Shown in pieces: positions 1 to 6,493 of a DNA stretch of 11,510 nucleotides. Position 1 is the stretch's first letter. Every line of letters begins with the position of its first letter. The stretch spans positions 1-11,510 of the forward strand of contig JABHFC010000284.1 of assembly GCA_018676275.1 (NCBI GenBank). Direction: 5' to 3'. Origin of the DNA: Gammaproteobacteria bacterium (lineage in GTDB: Bacteria; Pseudomonadota; Gammaproteobacteria; Eutrophobiales; Eutrophobiaceae). The position numbers and the translations under genes were made by a program. The notes below the pieces were generated by a model that was not told the origin of the DNA, made no database searches, and worked only from the letters and a program-made list of their open reading frames with translations.

Positions 1-87
1 ACATACGATATGGTTGCTGACGACGAAATTGAATTTGACGCAACCATTCCGGTTTTCAGCCTCGCTACACCGCACACCCTGCATTAG
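1..87 (+). CDS. apaG: ApaG protein, C-terminal end (partial)
   Basis: The window opens inside this gene. The 28 visible codons read TYDMVADDEIEFDATIPVFS followed by LATPHTLH and a TAG stop. This matches the C-terminal strand region of ApaG, a small beta-sandwich (DUF525, fibronectin-III-like) protein, where E. coli has the comparable ending IPVFRLAVPTLIH. The cellular role of ApaG is poorly defined; it is a soluble protein usually encoded directly before apaH. Here the stop lies 15 bases before the apaH ATG, so the two are very likely cotranscribed, as in the rsmA-apaG-apaH operon of enteric bacteria. The start and most of the gene lie outside the window. The assignment rests on the short C-terminal motif plus context. 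Confidence 0.87.
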   Translation, partial: TYDMVADDEIEFDATIPVFSLATPHTLH

Positions 88-102
88 GGTCTGTTGACCT
101 TT

Positions 103-942
103 ATGTCCACCTACGCGATCGGCGATATTCAGGGTTGTCAGCAGGAATTAGTCTCTCTTCTGGACGAAATAAACTTCAATGAAAATAAAGATCGTCTCTG
201 GTTTACCGGCGATCTTGTTAATCGTGGACCAAACTCTCTCGAGACCTTGCGTTTTATAAAAAAACTGGGGGATAGCGCTATTACTGTCCTCGGAAATCAC
301 GACTTACATTTACTCGCCATTGCCAATGGTCAGTCCAGCTATATGCACAAAGGCGATACTCTCAAAGAGATACTTCAGGCAACAGATAAAGATGAATTGC
401 TTGGCTGGCTTCTACAACGTCCACTATTTCATCAAGACAAAAGCTCAGGCTTTATTATGGTGCATGCTGGCCTGGCACCACAGTGGACAATAGCACAGGC
501 CAGTGCGCTTGCTTCTGAAGTCGAATCGGTATTGAGGGGTGACAATTACACTGAATTTTTTGCCCATATGTATGGCAACACGCCCGATACCTGGTCGGAA
601 AAGCTGCAAGGTTGGGAGCGGTTACGTGTTATCACTAACTATTTCACTCGCCTTCGTTATTGTGAGCCTGATGGGAAAATGAATTTCTCGGAAAAAAACA
701 CACCCGGTAAACAAGCAGCTCAATATCAACCCTGGTTCGAAATTGAAAATCGTCGTAGTGCCAATATAAAACTTGTATTTGGACATTGGGCCGCATTAAG
801 AAATTATAAAATTGACTATCTTACTTACAATGTTTATCCACTCGATACAGGATGTTTATGGGGTGGAGATTTGACGGCTTTAAGACTGGAAGATGAAAAG
901 TGGTTTAGTGTGCCATCATTGCAGGAGAAATGGTTTAAGTAA
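103..942 (+). CDS. apaH: Bis(5'-nucleosyl)-tetraphosphatase, symmetrical (Ap4A hydrolase)
   Basis: ApaH splits diadenosine tetraphosphate symmetrically into two ADP and so controls the alarmone Ap4A; the family also removes Np4 caps from RNA. The 279-residue protein matches the family length (280 in E. coli). The metallophosphoesterase motifs are in order: GDIQG at residues 7-11 (family GDxHG, here with Gln in place of His), GDLVNRG at 36-42 and GNHDLHLL at 64-71. Later family signatures include MVHAGLAPQW, MYGNTPDTW, ITNYFTRLRYC, FGHWA and LDTGCLWGG. An in-frame TTG at 94 would add three residues. I prefer ATG 103, because the resulting N-terminus MSTYAIGDIQGC lines up with known ApaH proteins. 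It follows apaG closely and faces folA, an arrangement also found in E. coli. Confidence 0.96.
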   Translation: MSTYAIGDIQGCQQELVSLLDEINFNENKDRLWFTGDLVNRGPNSLETLRFIKKLGDSAITVLGNHDLHLLAIANGQSSYMHKGDTLKEILQATDKDELLGWLLQRPLFHQDKSSGFIMVHAGLAPQWTIAQASALASEVESVLRGDNYTEFFAHMYGNTPDTWSEKLQGWERLRVITNYFTRLRYCEPDGKMNFSEKNTPGKQAAQYQPWFEIENRRSANIKLVFGHWAALRNYKIDYLTYNVYPLDTGCLWGGDLTALRLEDEKWFSVPSLQEKWFK

Positions 943-985
943 ATCCTGATAGGTCGCTTGATAAACGTATTTCTAACTATCGGTT

Positions 986-1008
986 ACGTCTGATGACGTG
1001 TCACTTTT
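986..1008 (+). terminator. Weak hairpin after apaH, possible terminator
   Basis: Between the convergent stops of apaH and folA, the sequence ACGTC-TGAT-GACGT (986-999) forms a five-pair stem with a four-base loop, extendable by one T-G pair. A TTTT run (1005-1008) follows five bases after the paired part. This could end apaH transcription, but the stem is short and the T run is detached, so it is only a candidate. Confidence 0.28.
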
Positions 1009-1009
1009 A

Positions 1010-1495
1010 TTACAGACGTTCCAGCACGACAAAACTGTAATCGAAATCATTCTTCTCATCGGCTTTGAAGGCTTGTCTTTCAATTTCGCGCCACTGTCCA
1101 CGATCAAACTCTGGAAAATAAGTATCACCTTCAAGGTCTGCATGCACTTCTGTGATAAACAGACGTTTTGACACTTCCAATGCGTCTGCGTAGAGTTGCG
1201 CACCGCCGATGATCATCAATTCATCACTATCTAAGAATCTCGATTCAAGTTCGTTCAGCTGGTTAATTACCGTACAACCATTCGCCCGGTAATCCTTATT
1301 TCGTGTAAGGACGATATTTTCCCTACCAGGTAAAGGCCGCCCGATAGATTCATGTGTCTTTCTGCCCATCAGAATAGGCTTGCCCATGGTGATGGATTTG
1401 AAATGCTGGAGATCAGCTGACAGGTGCCAGGGTAAATCCCCGTCCCTTCCGATCAAGCTATTGCTCGACATAGCAACGACAATTGAAATATTCAT
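1010..1495 (-). CDS. folA: Dihydrofolate reductase
   Basis: FolA reduces dihydrofolate to tetrahydrofolate with NADPH in the cytoplasm and is the target of trimethoprim. The 161-residue length fits chromosomal DHFR (159 in E. coli). Seen in the sequence are the N-terminal strand MNISIVVAMS, the GRDGDLPWHL loop (17-25), and the catalytic acid Asp28 in LSADLQHFK, equivalent to E. coli Asp27. The NADPH-binding segment MGRKTHESIGRPLPGR lies at 43-58, IIGGAQLY at 95-102 and EGDTYFP at 122-128. The ATG lies two bases after the thyA stop with no convincing ribosome binding site in between, so translation is probably coupled to thyA. No acquired-type (dfr plasmid-like) features are visible; it looks like the resident copy. 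Confidence 0.97.
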   Translation of the reverse strand: MNISIVVAMSSNSLIGRDGDLPWHLSADLQHFKSITMGKPILMGRKTHESIGRPLPGRENIVLTRNKDYRANGCTVINQLNELESRFLDSDELMIIGGAQLYADALEVSKRLFITEVHADLEGDTYFPEFDRGQWREIERQAFKADEKNDFDYSFVVLERL

Positions 1496-1497
1496 TA

Positions 1498-2292
1498 TTA
1501 AACAGCTATTGGCGCTTTTATTGTCGGTTGTGCTTCGTAATTGCGCAGCTCAAAGTCATCATAGGTAAATGAAAAAATATCCTTGATTTCGGGATTAATT
1601 TTCATCGAAGGTAAGGTCAGCGGATGACGAGATAGTTGTTCTTCAACCTGGTCCAGATGATTCAGATATAAATGCGCATCACCAAAAGTATGCACGAAAT
1701 CACCTGGCTCAAGATTGCAAACTTGCGCCATCATCATTAGCAACAAGGCATAGGAGGCAATGTTAAAAGGGACTCCTAAAAATATATCTGCACTCCGTTG
1801 ATAAAGTTGGCAGGAAAGTTTTCCATCAGCTACATAAAACTGGAAAAAAGTATGACAGGGCATAAGCGCCATCTTTTCTAACTCCGCTACATTCCAGGCA
1901 CTTACAATCAAACGACGCGAATCCGGGTTACTATTAATCTGATCAATTACATTCGTTATTTGATCAATCGTTTCTCCGCCTCCGGCATTCCACCTGCGCC
2001 ACTGCGCCCCATATACCGGACCAAGATCACCATTTTTATCAGCCCATTCATCCCAAATACTAACCTTGTTTTCCTGCAGATATTGAACATTGGTATCACC
2101 GTTCAAAAACCAGAGCAGTTCATGAATAATGGATTTAAAATGCAGTTTTTTCGTCGTTAAAGCAGGAAAGCCCTGATTCAGATCAAAACGCATTTGGTAA
2201 CCGAACACGCTGAGGGTACCCGTACCTGTACGATCAGATTTCTCTATACCGTGATCCCTGACATGACGCATTAAATCTAGATACTGTTTCAT
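1498..2292 (-). CDS. thyA: Thymidylate synthase
   Basis: ThyA methylates dUMP to dTMP using 5,10-methylenetetrahydrofolate, releasing the dihydrofolate that the adjacent FolA recycles. The 264 residues equal the E. coli length and align with it apparently without gaps. Visible landmarks are SDRTGTGT (19-26), the dUMP-binding loop, the catalytic Cys146 in MPCHTFFQFY, CQLYQRSADIFLGVPFNIAS with the conserved Asn177, and HTFGDAHLYLNH near 200-211. The C-terminus IKAPIAV fits the family, whose final residues close over the active site. It sits 20 bases downstream of lgt and 2 bases upstream of folA. The 20-base lgt-thyA spacer is A/T-rich and has no evident Shine-Dalgarno. An lgt-thyA pair is also found in E. 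coli. Confidence 0.98.
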   Translation of the reverse strand: MKQYLDLMRHVRDHGIEKSDRTGTGTLSVFGYQMRFDLNQGFPALTTKKLHFKSIIHELLWFLNGDTNVQYLQENKVSIWDEWADKNGDLGPVYGAQWRRWNAGGGETIDQITNVIDQINSNPDSRRLIVSAWNVAELEKMALMPCHTFFQFYVADGKLSCQLYQRSADIFLGVPFNIASYALLLMMMAQVCNLEPGDFVHTFGDAHLYLNHLDQVEEQLSRHPLTLPSMKINPEIKDIFSFTYDDFELRNYEAQPTIKAPIAV

Positions 2293-2312
2293 TAAATTTT
2301 ACGATTTTATTT

Positions 2313-3110
2313 TTACAACGCAGTTTTATTATTTTTACGATAGCCGAGAAATAGCATTATTACACCAGCAATAATCATGGGGATAGATAATACCTGTCCC
2401 ATCGTTAACCAATCACCCGCTATATAACCAATATTCCTGTCTGGTTCCCGGACGAACTCAATACTGCTTCTAAATACTCCATAACCCGACAAAAAGAGAC
2501 CGGTAACCGCCATTCTAGGACGTTGTTTACTTGAGTAAAACCACATGATCGCAAAAAGAACGAGTCCTTCCAACAAAGCTTCATATAATTGTGAGGGATG
2601 CCGCGCTACACCTCCGGCATTGGGGAAAATCACACCCCAGGGTAAGTTTGTTGGCGCACCCCATAGCTCAGCATTAATAAAATTGGCAATACGGCCGAAG
2701 AAAAGACCTATTGGTACCACTGGTATCAAAAAGTCTGTGGTATCAAAAAAGCTTTGCTGAATTTTGCGACTGTAAATCCAGACAGCAGTCATTACTCCAA
2801 GCAAACCACCGTGAAAGGACATGCCTCCCTGCCACACTTTCAGTACATCCAGAGGGTTGGCGACATAGTAGGGTAAATTATAGAAAACGACTGATCCAAG
2901 GCGGCCTCCAATAATGACTCCGAGAGTGCCATAATAAATCAGATCACTGACCTGAACAGCAGTCCAGCCAAGTCCCGGATTATTCAGGGCACGATATCTT
3001 AAAAACCACCACGCCAGTAATATTCCGCAGATATAACTAATACCGTACCAGCGAATTTGGAGGATGCCCAGATCGATAGCGACCGGATCAATATCAGGAT
3101 AATTCAACAT
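2313..3110 (-). CDS. lgt: Phosphatidylglycerol-prolipoprotein diacylglyceryl transferase
   Basis: Lgt is an integral inner-membrane enzyme. It moves diacylglyceryl from phosphatidylglycerol to the lipobox cysteine of prolipoproteins, the first step of lipoprotein maturation. The 265-residue protein has about seven hydrophobic helices. Conserved parts are WYGISYICG (21-29), GGRLGSVVFYN (68-78), the essential His in MSFHGGL (His100, equivalent to E. coli His103), and the Lgt signature GRIANFINAELWG (139-151) with Arg140. RHPSQLYEALLEG (170-182) and RSSIEFVREPD (214-224) follow. ATG 3110 is the only plausible start: the upstream in-frame codons contain no other initiator, and the N-terminus aligns with the family. 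No Shine-Dalgarno precedes it. A 16-codon open frame overlaps its first codons. It is the first gene of the lgt-thyA-folA cluster. Confidence 0.97.
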   Translation of the reverse strand: MLNYPDIDPVAIDLGILQIRWYGISYICGILLAWWFLRYRALNNPGLGWTAVQVSDLIYYGTLGVIIGGRLGSVVFYNLPYYVANPLDVLKVWQGGMSFHGGLLGVMTAVWIYSRKIQQSFFDTTDFLIPVVPIGLFFGRIANFINAELWGAPTNLPWGVIFPNAGGVARHPSQLYEALLEGLVLFAIMWFYSSKQRPRMAVTGLFLSGYGVFRSSIEFVREPDRNIGYIAGDWLTMGQVLSIPMIIAGVIMLFLGYRKNNKTAL

Positions 3111-3154
3111 TGATTCAAGTTTAACATGAACCAGCGAGCATGCTCGTCCTCCAT
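3104..3154 (-). CDS. Possible 16-codon leader frame overlapping the lgt start
   Basis: On the minus strand an ATG at 3154 opens a frame reading MEDEHARWFMLNLNQC and ends in TGA at 3106-3104, overlapping the first codons of lgt by seven bases. An AGGA with a four-base gap precedes this ATG, while lgt itself has no visible ribosome binding site, so coupled translation is conceivable. Against it, a frame of this size arises easily by chance. The best -10-like hexamer of this strand (3158-3153) also overlaps its start codon. It is listed only as a candidate. Confidence 0.18.
   Translation of the reverse strand: MEDEHARWFMLNLNQC
3135..3146. promoter_or_regulatory. 12-base perfect palindrome in the lgt/pckG divergent region
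   Basis: CGAGCATGCTCG is an exact palindrome in the otherwise A/T-rich 228-base divergent region, centred 30 bases upstream of the lgt ATG. The position suits an operator for a dimeric regulator acting on lgt, but no known consensus is matched and only one copy is seen. Function is inferred from position and symmetry alone. Confidence 0.3.
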
Positions 3155-3198
3155 AATATCCTGCTAAATATGATGTTTTACTGTCAAAATTTTGTCGC

Positions 3199-3226
3199 TT
3201 GAATGATATAACCAGAGTGACATAAT
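3199..3226 (+). promoter_or_regulatory. Candidate sigma-70 promoter for pckG
   Basis: TTGAAT (3199-3204) and CATAAT (3221-3226) are separated by 16 bases, each matching four or five of six consensus positions. Transcription would begin near 3233, leaving a leader of about 105 bases before pckG. No other pair in the divergent region fits as well in this direction. I see no recognisable riboswitch in the leader. Confidence 0.4.
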
Positions 3227-3338
3227 GTGCGGCTTAAATCTCTTGGACTATGCTGATAGCAGAGGTAAGCGCAATATTGTGACTTTAATAACCCCTCAGC
3301 TTGGTATTTAAATTTTTGACTTTTTGAGGAATCTCTCG

Positions 3339-5144
3339 ATGACGACGACGCATGAAAAGTTACAAGCCTGGGTCGATGAAATGGCCCGGCTCTGCCAACC
3401 TGACGATATAGTCTGGTGTGATGGCTCCGCCGAAGAATATGACCGCATGTGGCAATTGCTGCTGCAATCAGGAACTGCGACAAAACTCAACCCGGGAAAA
3501 CGCAAAAATAGTTATCTGGTCAGATCTGACCCTGCAGATGTCGCTCGTGTAGAGGATCGAACTTTCATTTGTCCCGAAAATGAACTTGATGCGGGCCCAA
3601 CCAATAACTGGGTAGCGCCGGCCGAAATGCGCCTGACCTTGAACAAGCTTTATTCCGGGTGTATGAAGGGCCGTACCATGTATGTTATTCCCTTCAGCAT
3701 GGGTCCAATTGGTTCACCTATCGCGCACATTGGCGTCGAATTGACCGACTCTCCTTATGTTGTCACCAATATGCACATCATGACACGTGTAGGTGAACGA
3801 GTACTCGAATCTCTGGGAAATGATGGTGAGTTCGTGCCCTGCGTACATTCTGTTGGCTCTCCACTTACTTCAGGCGAGAAGGATGTCGCCTGGCCCTGCA
3901 ATACAGATAATCGCTACATAGTTCATTATCCTGAAACTCGTGAGATTTGGTCCTTCGGTTCCGGTTATGGCGGAAACGCACTGCTGGGTAAAAAATGTTT
4001 TGCTCTACGCATCGCTTCGGCCATGGCAAGGGATGAAGGTTGGCTTGCCGAGCATATGTTGATTCTTAAAATCACCAATTCTGAAGGTATGGTCAAATAT
4101 ATTGCCGGTGCCTTCCCCAGCGCCTGTGGTAAAACCAATCTGGCAATGCTGACTCCGACAATCCCCGGCTGGAAAGTCGAAACGATAGGCGATGATATTT
4201 GCTGGATGAAGTTTGGAGATGATGGGCAACTCTATGCCATTAACCCTGAAGCAGGGTTTTTCGGTGTGGCTCCGGGTACAAGTATGCAATCCAATGCCAA
4301 TGCCATGCGTTCTCTGGAAGAGAATTGCATTTTCACTAACGTCGCCGAAACAGATGATGGCGATATATGGTGGGAAGAAATGACTAATGAAGCACCAGCG
4401 CACCTGATTGACTGGAAAGGCAATGACTGGACACCTGATTCAGATAGCCCTGCAGCACATCCTAATGCGCGCTTTACAGCGCCTGCCAGCCAATGTCCGG
4501 TAATCGCTAACGAATGGGAAGACCCAAAAGGTGTTCCCATTAGCGCAATTTTATTTGGTGGTCGTCGTGCCACAGTCGTACCATTGGTTAATGAAGCACG
4601 TGACTGGCTACAGGGCACATTCTTTGGATCAATTGTCTCTTCGGAAAAAACTGCAGCTGCAGCAGGAAAGATCGGCGAGTTACGTCGTGACCCGATGGCG
4701 ATGTTACCGTTTTGCGGATATAACATGGCAGATTACTGGAGTCATTGGCTGAAAATGGGAGAACGTCAGGGTGCTCAATTGCCAAAAATATTTTATGTGA
4801 ACTGGTTTCGTAAGAATGATGAAGGTAAATTTATGTGGCCTGGCTTTGGTGAAAATAGCCGGGTTTTGAAATGGGTGTTTGAGCGTTGTGAAGGTTCAGC
4901 CGACGCCATTGAAACACCAATTGGCAATCTGCCTGATTTTGACGGACTGGATTTTAGCGGTCTCGATCTTGACGATGCCGCCAAAGCAACATTATTACGT
5001 GTTGATATTGATGGTTGGCTGCAGGAAATTCCTCTTATCTATCAATATTATGAACAGTTTGGTGAACGGATGCCTGGGCAATTGATTGAAGAAGTAAAGC
5101 GTTTACAGCTACAGTTGGAAAATGCCAAAAAGGCTGCCGCGTAA
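3339..5144 (+). CDS. pckG: Phosphoenolpyruvate carboxykinase (GTP)
   Basis: PckG interconverts oxaloacetate plus GTP with phosphoenolpyruvate plus GDP and CO2, the first committed step of gluconeogenesis from TCA intermediates, in the cytoplasm. Its 601 residues and motifs are of the GTP family, not the ATP family (PckA) of enteric bacteria. The kinase P-loop is FPSACGKTN (about 259-267) with the family's reactive Cys263 and Lys265. GDDICWMKF follows at 284-292, then PEAGFFGVAPGT, the metal- and substrate-binding region SFGSGYGGNALLGKKC, and late FGGRRATVVPLV. ATG 3339 is chosen because TGAGGA (3325-3330) lies eight bases before it; an in-frame TTG at 3324 overlaps that site and would add five residues. 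The C-terminus ends in a short Leu/Gln/Lys/Ala-rich helix. It is likely transcribed alone, between a candidate promoter and a hairpin terminator. Confidence 0.96.
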   Translation: MTTTHEKLQAWVDEMARLCQPDDIVWCDGSAEEYDRMWQLLLQSGTATKLNPGKRKNSYLVRSDPADVARVEDRTFICPENELDAGPTNNWVAPAEMRLTLNKLYSGCMKGRTMYVIPFSMGPIGSPIAHIGVELTDSPYVVTNMHIMTRVGERVLESLGNDGEFVPCVHSVGSPLTSGEKDVAWPCNTDNRYIVHYPETREIWSFGSGYGGNALLGKKCFALRIASAMARDEGWLAEHMLILKITNSEGMVKYIAGAFPSACGKTNLAMLTPTIPGWKVETIGDDICWMKFGDDGQLYAINPEAGFFGVAPGTSMQSNANAMRSLEENCIFTNVAETDDGDIWWEEMTNEAPAHLIDWKGNDWTPDSDSPAAHPNARFTAPASQCPVIANEWEDPKGVPISAILFGGRRATVVPLVNEARDWLQGTFFGSIVSSEKTAAAAGKIGELRRDPMAMLPFCGYNMADYWSHWLKMGERQGAQLPKIFYVNWFRKNDEGKFMWPGFGENSRVLKWVFERCEGSADAIETPIGNLPDFDGLDFSGLDLDDAAKATLLRVDIDGWLQEIPLIYQYYEQFGERMPGQLIEEVKRLQLQLENAKKAAA

Positions 5145-5199
5145 TAAATCGCTTGTCTCCGTAAATACACACCCACCATAAATTTACTGGCATATGCAC

Positions 5200-5230
5200 C
5201 TGTGGAGAATATCTCCACAGCTGATCTTTT
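5200..5230 (+). terminator. Hairpin terminator after pckG
   Basis: CTGTGGAGA (5200-5208) and TCTCCACAG (5212-5220) form a perfect nine-pair stem with a three-base ATA loop. TTTT (5227-5230) and a further TT follow. The T run starts six bases after the stem, so this is not a textbook intrinsic terminator. The stem is by far the strongest in the pckG downstream region and is well placed, 55 bases past the stop. Confidence 0.6.
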
Positions 5231-5271
5231 GTTAATTCAGGTCCTGGGATGAAGAACTACGTGATCTGAGT

Positions 5272-5294
5272 GAGACTACAAAATACCGAGTCTC
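5272..5294. repeat. Inverted repeat upstream of the GlcG/HbpS-like gene
   Basis: GAGACT (5272-5277) and AGTCTC (5289-5294) are exact inverted copies separated by 11 bases, 45 bases before the next start codon. The spacing, about 1.6 helical turns between arm centres, is compatible with a dimer-binding operator. Six-base arms can occur by chance, so confidence is low. Confidence 0.22.
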
Positions 5295-5338
5295 CTATTC
5301 ATAGCCCTTAACTCCATATAAACCTGAAAGGTGAAAGA

Positions 5339-5746
5339 ATGATAGAAATGACTTTGCAAATCGCAGAAAAAATAGCACGGGCAGCGCACGGAAAAGCCCT
5401 CGAATTTAACAAGCCCATGAGCGTTTCGGTAGTAGATGAATCCGGTCGTCTTGTCTATTTCTCTCGTGGAGATAATGCCGGTTTTTTTACCTTTGATACC
5501 TCTCGGGCAAAGGCCATGGCTGCCGCATCTTTTAAACGCTCGACTTTGGAAATCACCGAAAATAAAGATACAAACCCCTTACTCTGGTTTTCATTACCCA
5601 GTGTTGTTCCGGCACAGGCTTTACCAAGTCCAGGTGGGCTTCCTATATTTCGAGACGAACATGTTATTGGTGGCGTAGGTATTGGTGGTGGCTCACCGGA
5701 AGAAGATCATGAATGCGCTCTTGCCGGTGCTGCTGCGATTAAATAG
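5339..5746 (+). CDS. GlcG/HbpS-like (DUF336) protein, possible heme-binding protein
   Basis: The 135-residue protein fits the GlcG/HbpS (DUF336) family in length and pattern. It has an N-terminal helix with AEKIARAAHGKALEFNKPM, then VSVVDESGRLVYFSRGD (about 28-44), a helix with SRAKAMAAASF, and the glycine-rich signature LPSPGGLPIF...VIGGVGIGGGSPEEDHECALAGAAAI at 95-134. Family members include the heme-binding HbpS of Streptomyces and GlcG of glycolate operons; many are uncharacterised. No signal peptide or transmembrane segment is visible, so this one is probably cytoplasmic. No glycolate oxidase genes are nearby, which argues against naming it glcG. Start 5339 follows AAGGTGA by four bases; ATG 5348 is an alternative three codons in. 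The gene lies 64 bases before the membrane-protein gene and may share its transcript. Confidence 0.8.
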   Translation: MIEMTLQIAEKIARAAHGKALEFNKPMSVSVVDESGRLVYFSRGDNAGFFTFDTSRAKAMAAASFKRSTLEITENKDTNPLLWFSLPSVVPAQALPSPGGLPIFRDEHVIGGVGIGGGSPEEDHECALAGAAAIK

Positions 5747-5810
5747 CTAATCAACACTTTACATGCCAGCGGTATAAAAACTAAGCATTACATTTTGATG
5801 GGAACGATAT

Positions 5811-6455
5811 ATGTCAATTATCAGTATCGTATTCAGCACTGAGTTTATTATTGCAACAGCGTCCTATGCCATCATTATTATGTTGGCCTTACCTTGCTTT
5901 GACCGAATTCACAGAGTACTTGAGCACTCATTGTTGCAATGGTCCTGGGATAAAATCGGCATGCCTTTCCTTCGCGCAGTCTTAATGCTGCTATTCCTGT
6001 TACTTTCATACCCAGTAATATTTGCTATTAGTGATGCACCACCTGTTATTGCTTTACTGGATAATGATGAGCTGCGGGTTAATTACCTTATAAACCTAAT
6101 CTTTGTTGTAACTCTACTGTTTCCGCTGATCCCTGTTTTAGGTAAATGGGAAGAGTTAATACTGCCGGCACAAGCAATCACGGCTTCTGCCATGTTATTT
6201 TCCTGGCTGGCAGCTGATCTGGGATTTAAAAATATACATTATTGGCCAGGCATAATTACAGTTATATCTATTCTGGTAATCGCCTTTCTTAGTCATTGGC
6301 TGGCACTGGCAGTTTCCCATTTTCTGGGCGATGCAATTGACGAGAAGTTCAGTGTCGAACATGCAGGTCATCTGTTATCGCGCGCACTGGTACTATTTAT
6401 GCAAAGCCCAGCCATATTACTTTACGGCTCAGCATTGGGCAGACAATTAAATTAA
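5811..6455 (+). CDS. Uncharacterised membrane protein, about six transmembrane helices
   Basis: I do not recognise this 214-residue protein. It is strongly hydrophobic, with likely membrane helices near residues 11-29, 53-73, 91-111, 115-135, 146-170 and 187-206. Short polar loops join them. The loop after helix 1 contains CFDRIHRVLEHSLLQWSWDKIG, and the loop after helix 5 is acidic, GDAIDEKFSVEH. Charged or aromatic residues that stand out are Trp113-Glu114-Glu115 between helices 3 and 4, and His162-Trp163 in helix 5. No signal peptide separate from helix 1, nucleotide-binding motif or known transporter signature is seen. A weak GGGA precedes the ATG by seven bases. It follows the HbpS-like gene on the same strand and ends 38 bases from the uvrA stop, tail to tail. 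An inner-membrane location is a safe inference; function is unknown. Confidence 0.8.
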   Translation: MSIISIVFSTEFIIATASYAIIIMLALPCFDRIHRVLEHSLLQWSWDKIGMPFLRAVLMLLFLLLSYPVIFAISDAPPVIALLDNDELRVNYLINLIFVVTLLFPLIPVLGKWEELILPAQAITASAMLFSWLAADLGFKNIHYWPGIITVISILVIAFLSHWLALAVSHFLGDAIDEKFSVEHAGHLLSRALVLFMQSPAILLYGSALGRQLN

Positions 6456-6493
6456 ATACAAAGCTCGTATATTTTCTGGAACGGCAGAACTAG

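Noticed and set aside
94..102. TTG start for ApaH three codons upstream of ATG 103
   Set aside because: It adds residues not matched by the family; the ATG gives the normal N-terminus.
3153..3187. TTGACA (minus strand, 3187-3182) with TATTAT (3158-3153) as lgt promoter
   Set aside because: Each hexamer is good alone but the spacer is 23 bases, far from the 16-18 needed.
3324..3338. TTG start for PckG five codons upstream of ATG 3339
   Set aside because: The TTG lies within the TGAGGA ribosome binding site that serves ATG 3339.
4651..4662. CTGCAGCTGCAG palindrome inside pckG
   Set aside because: It encodes a conserved Ala-rich stretch of the enzyme; the codons explain it.
4005..4726. Long open frames of 132 and 164 codons on the minus strand inside pckG
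   Set aside because: They are antisense to a well-conserved enzyme, have no recognisable protein features and no separate start signals.
5317..5322. TATAAA as a -10 for the HbpS-like gene
   Set aside because: It would start transcription about at the ribosome binding site, and no -35 is correctly spaced.
6474..6489. TTCTG/CAGAA stem between the membrane protein gene and uvrA as a bidirectional terminator
   Set aside because: The stem has only five weak pairs, and no T run follows on either strand.
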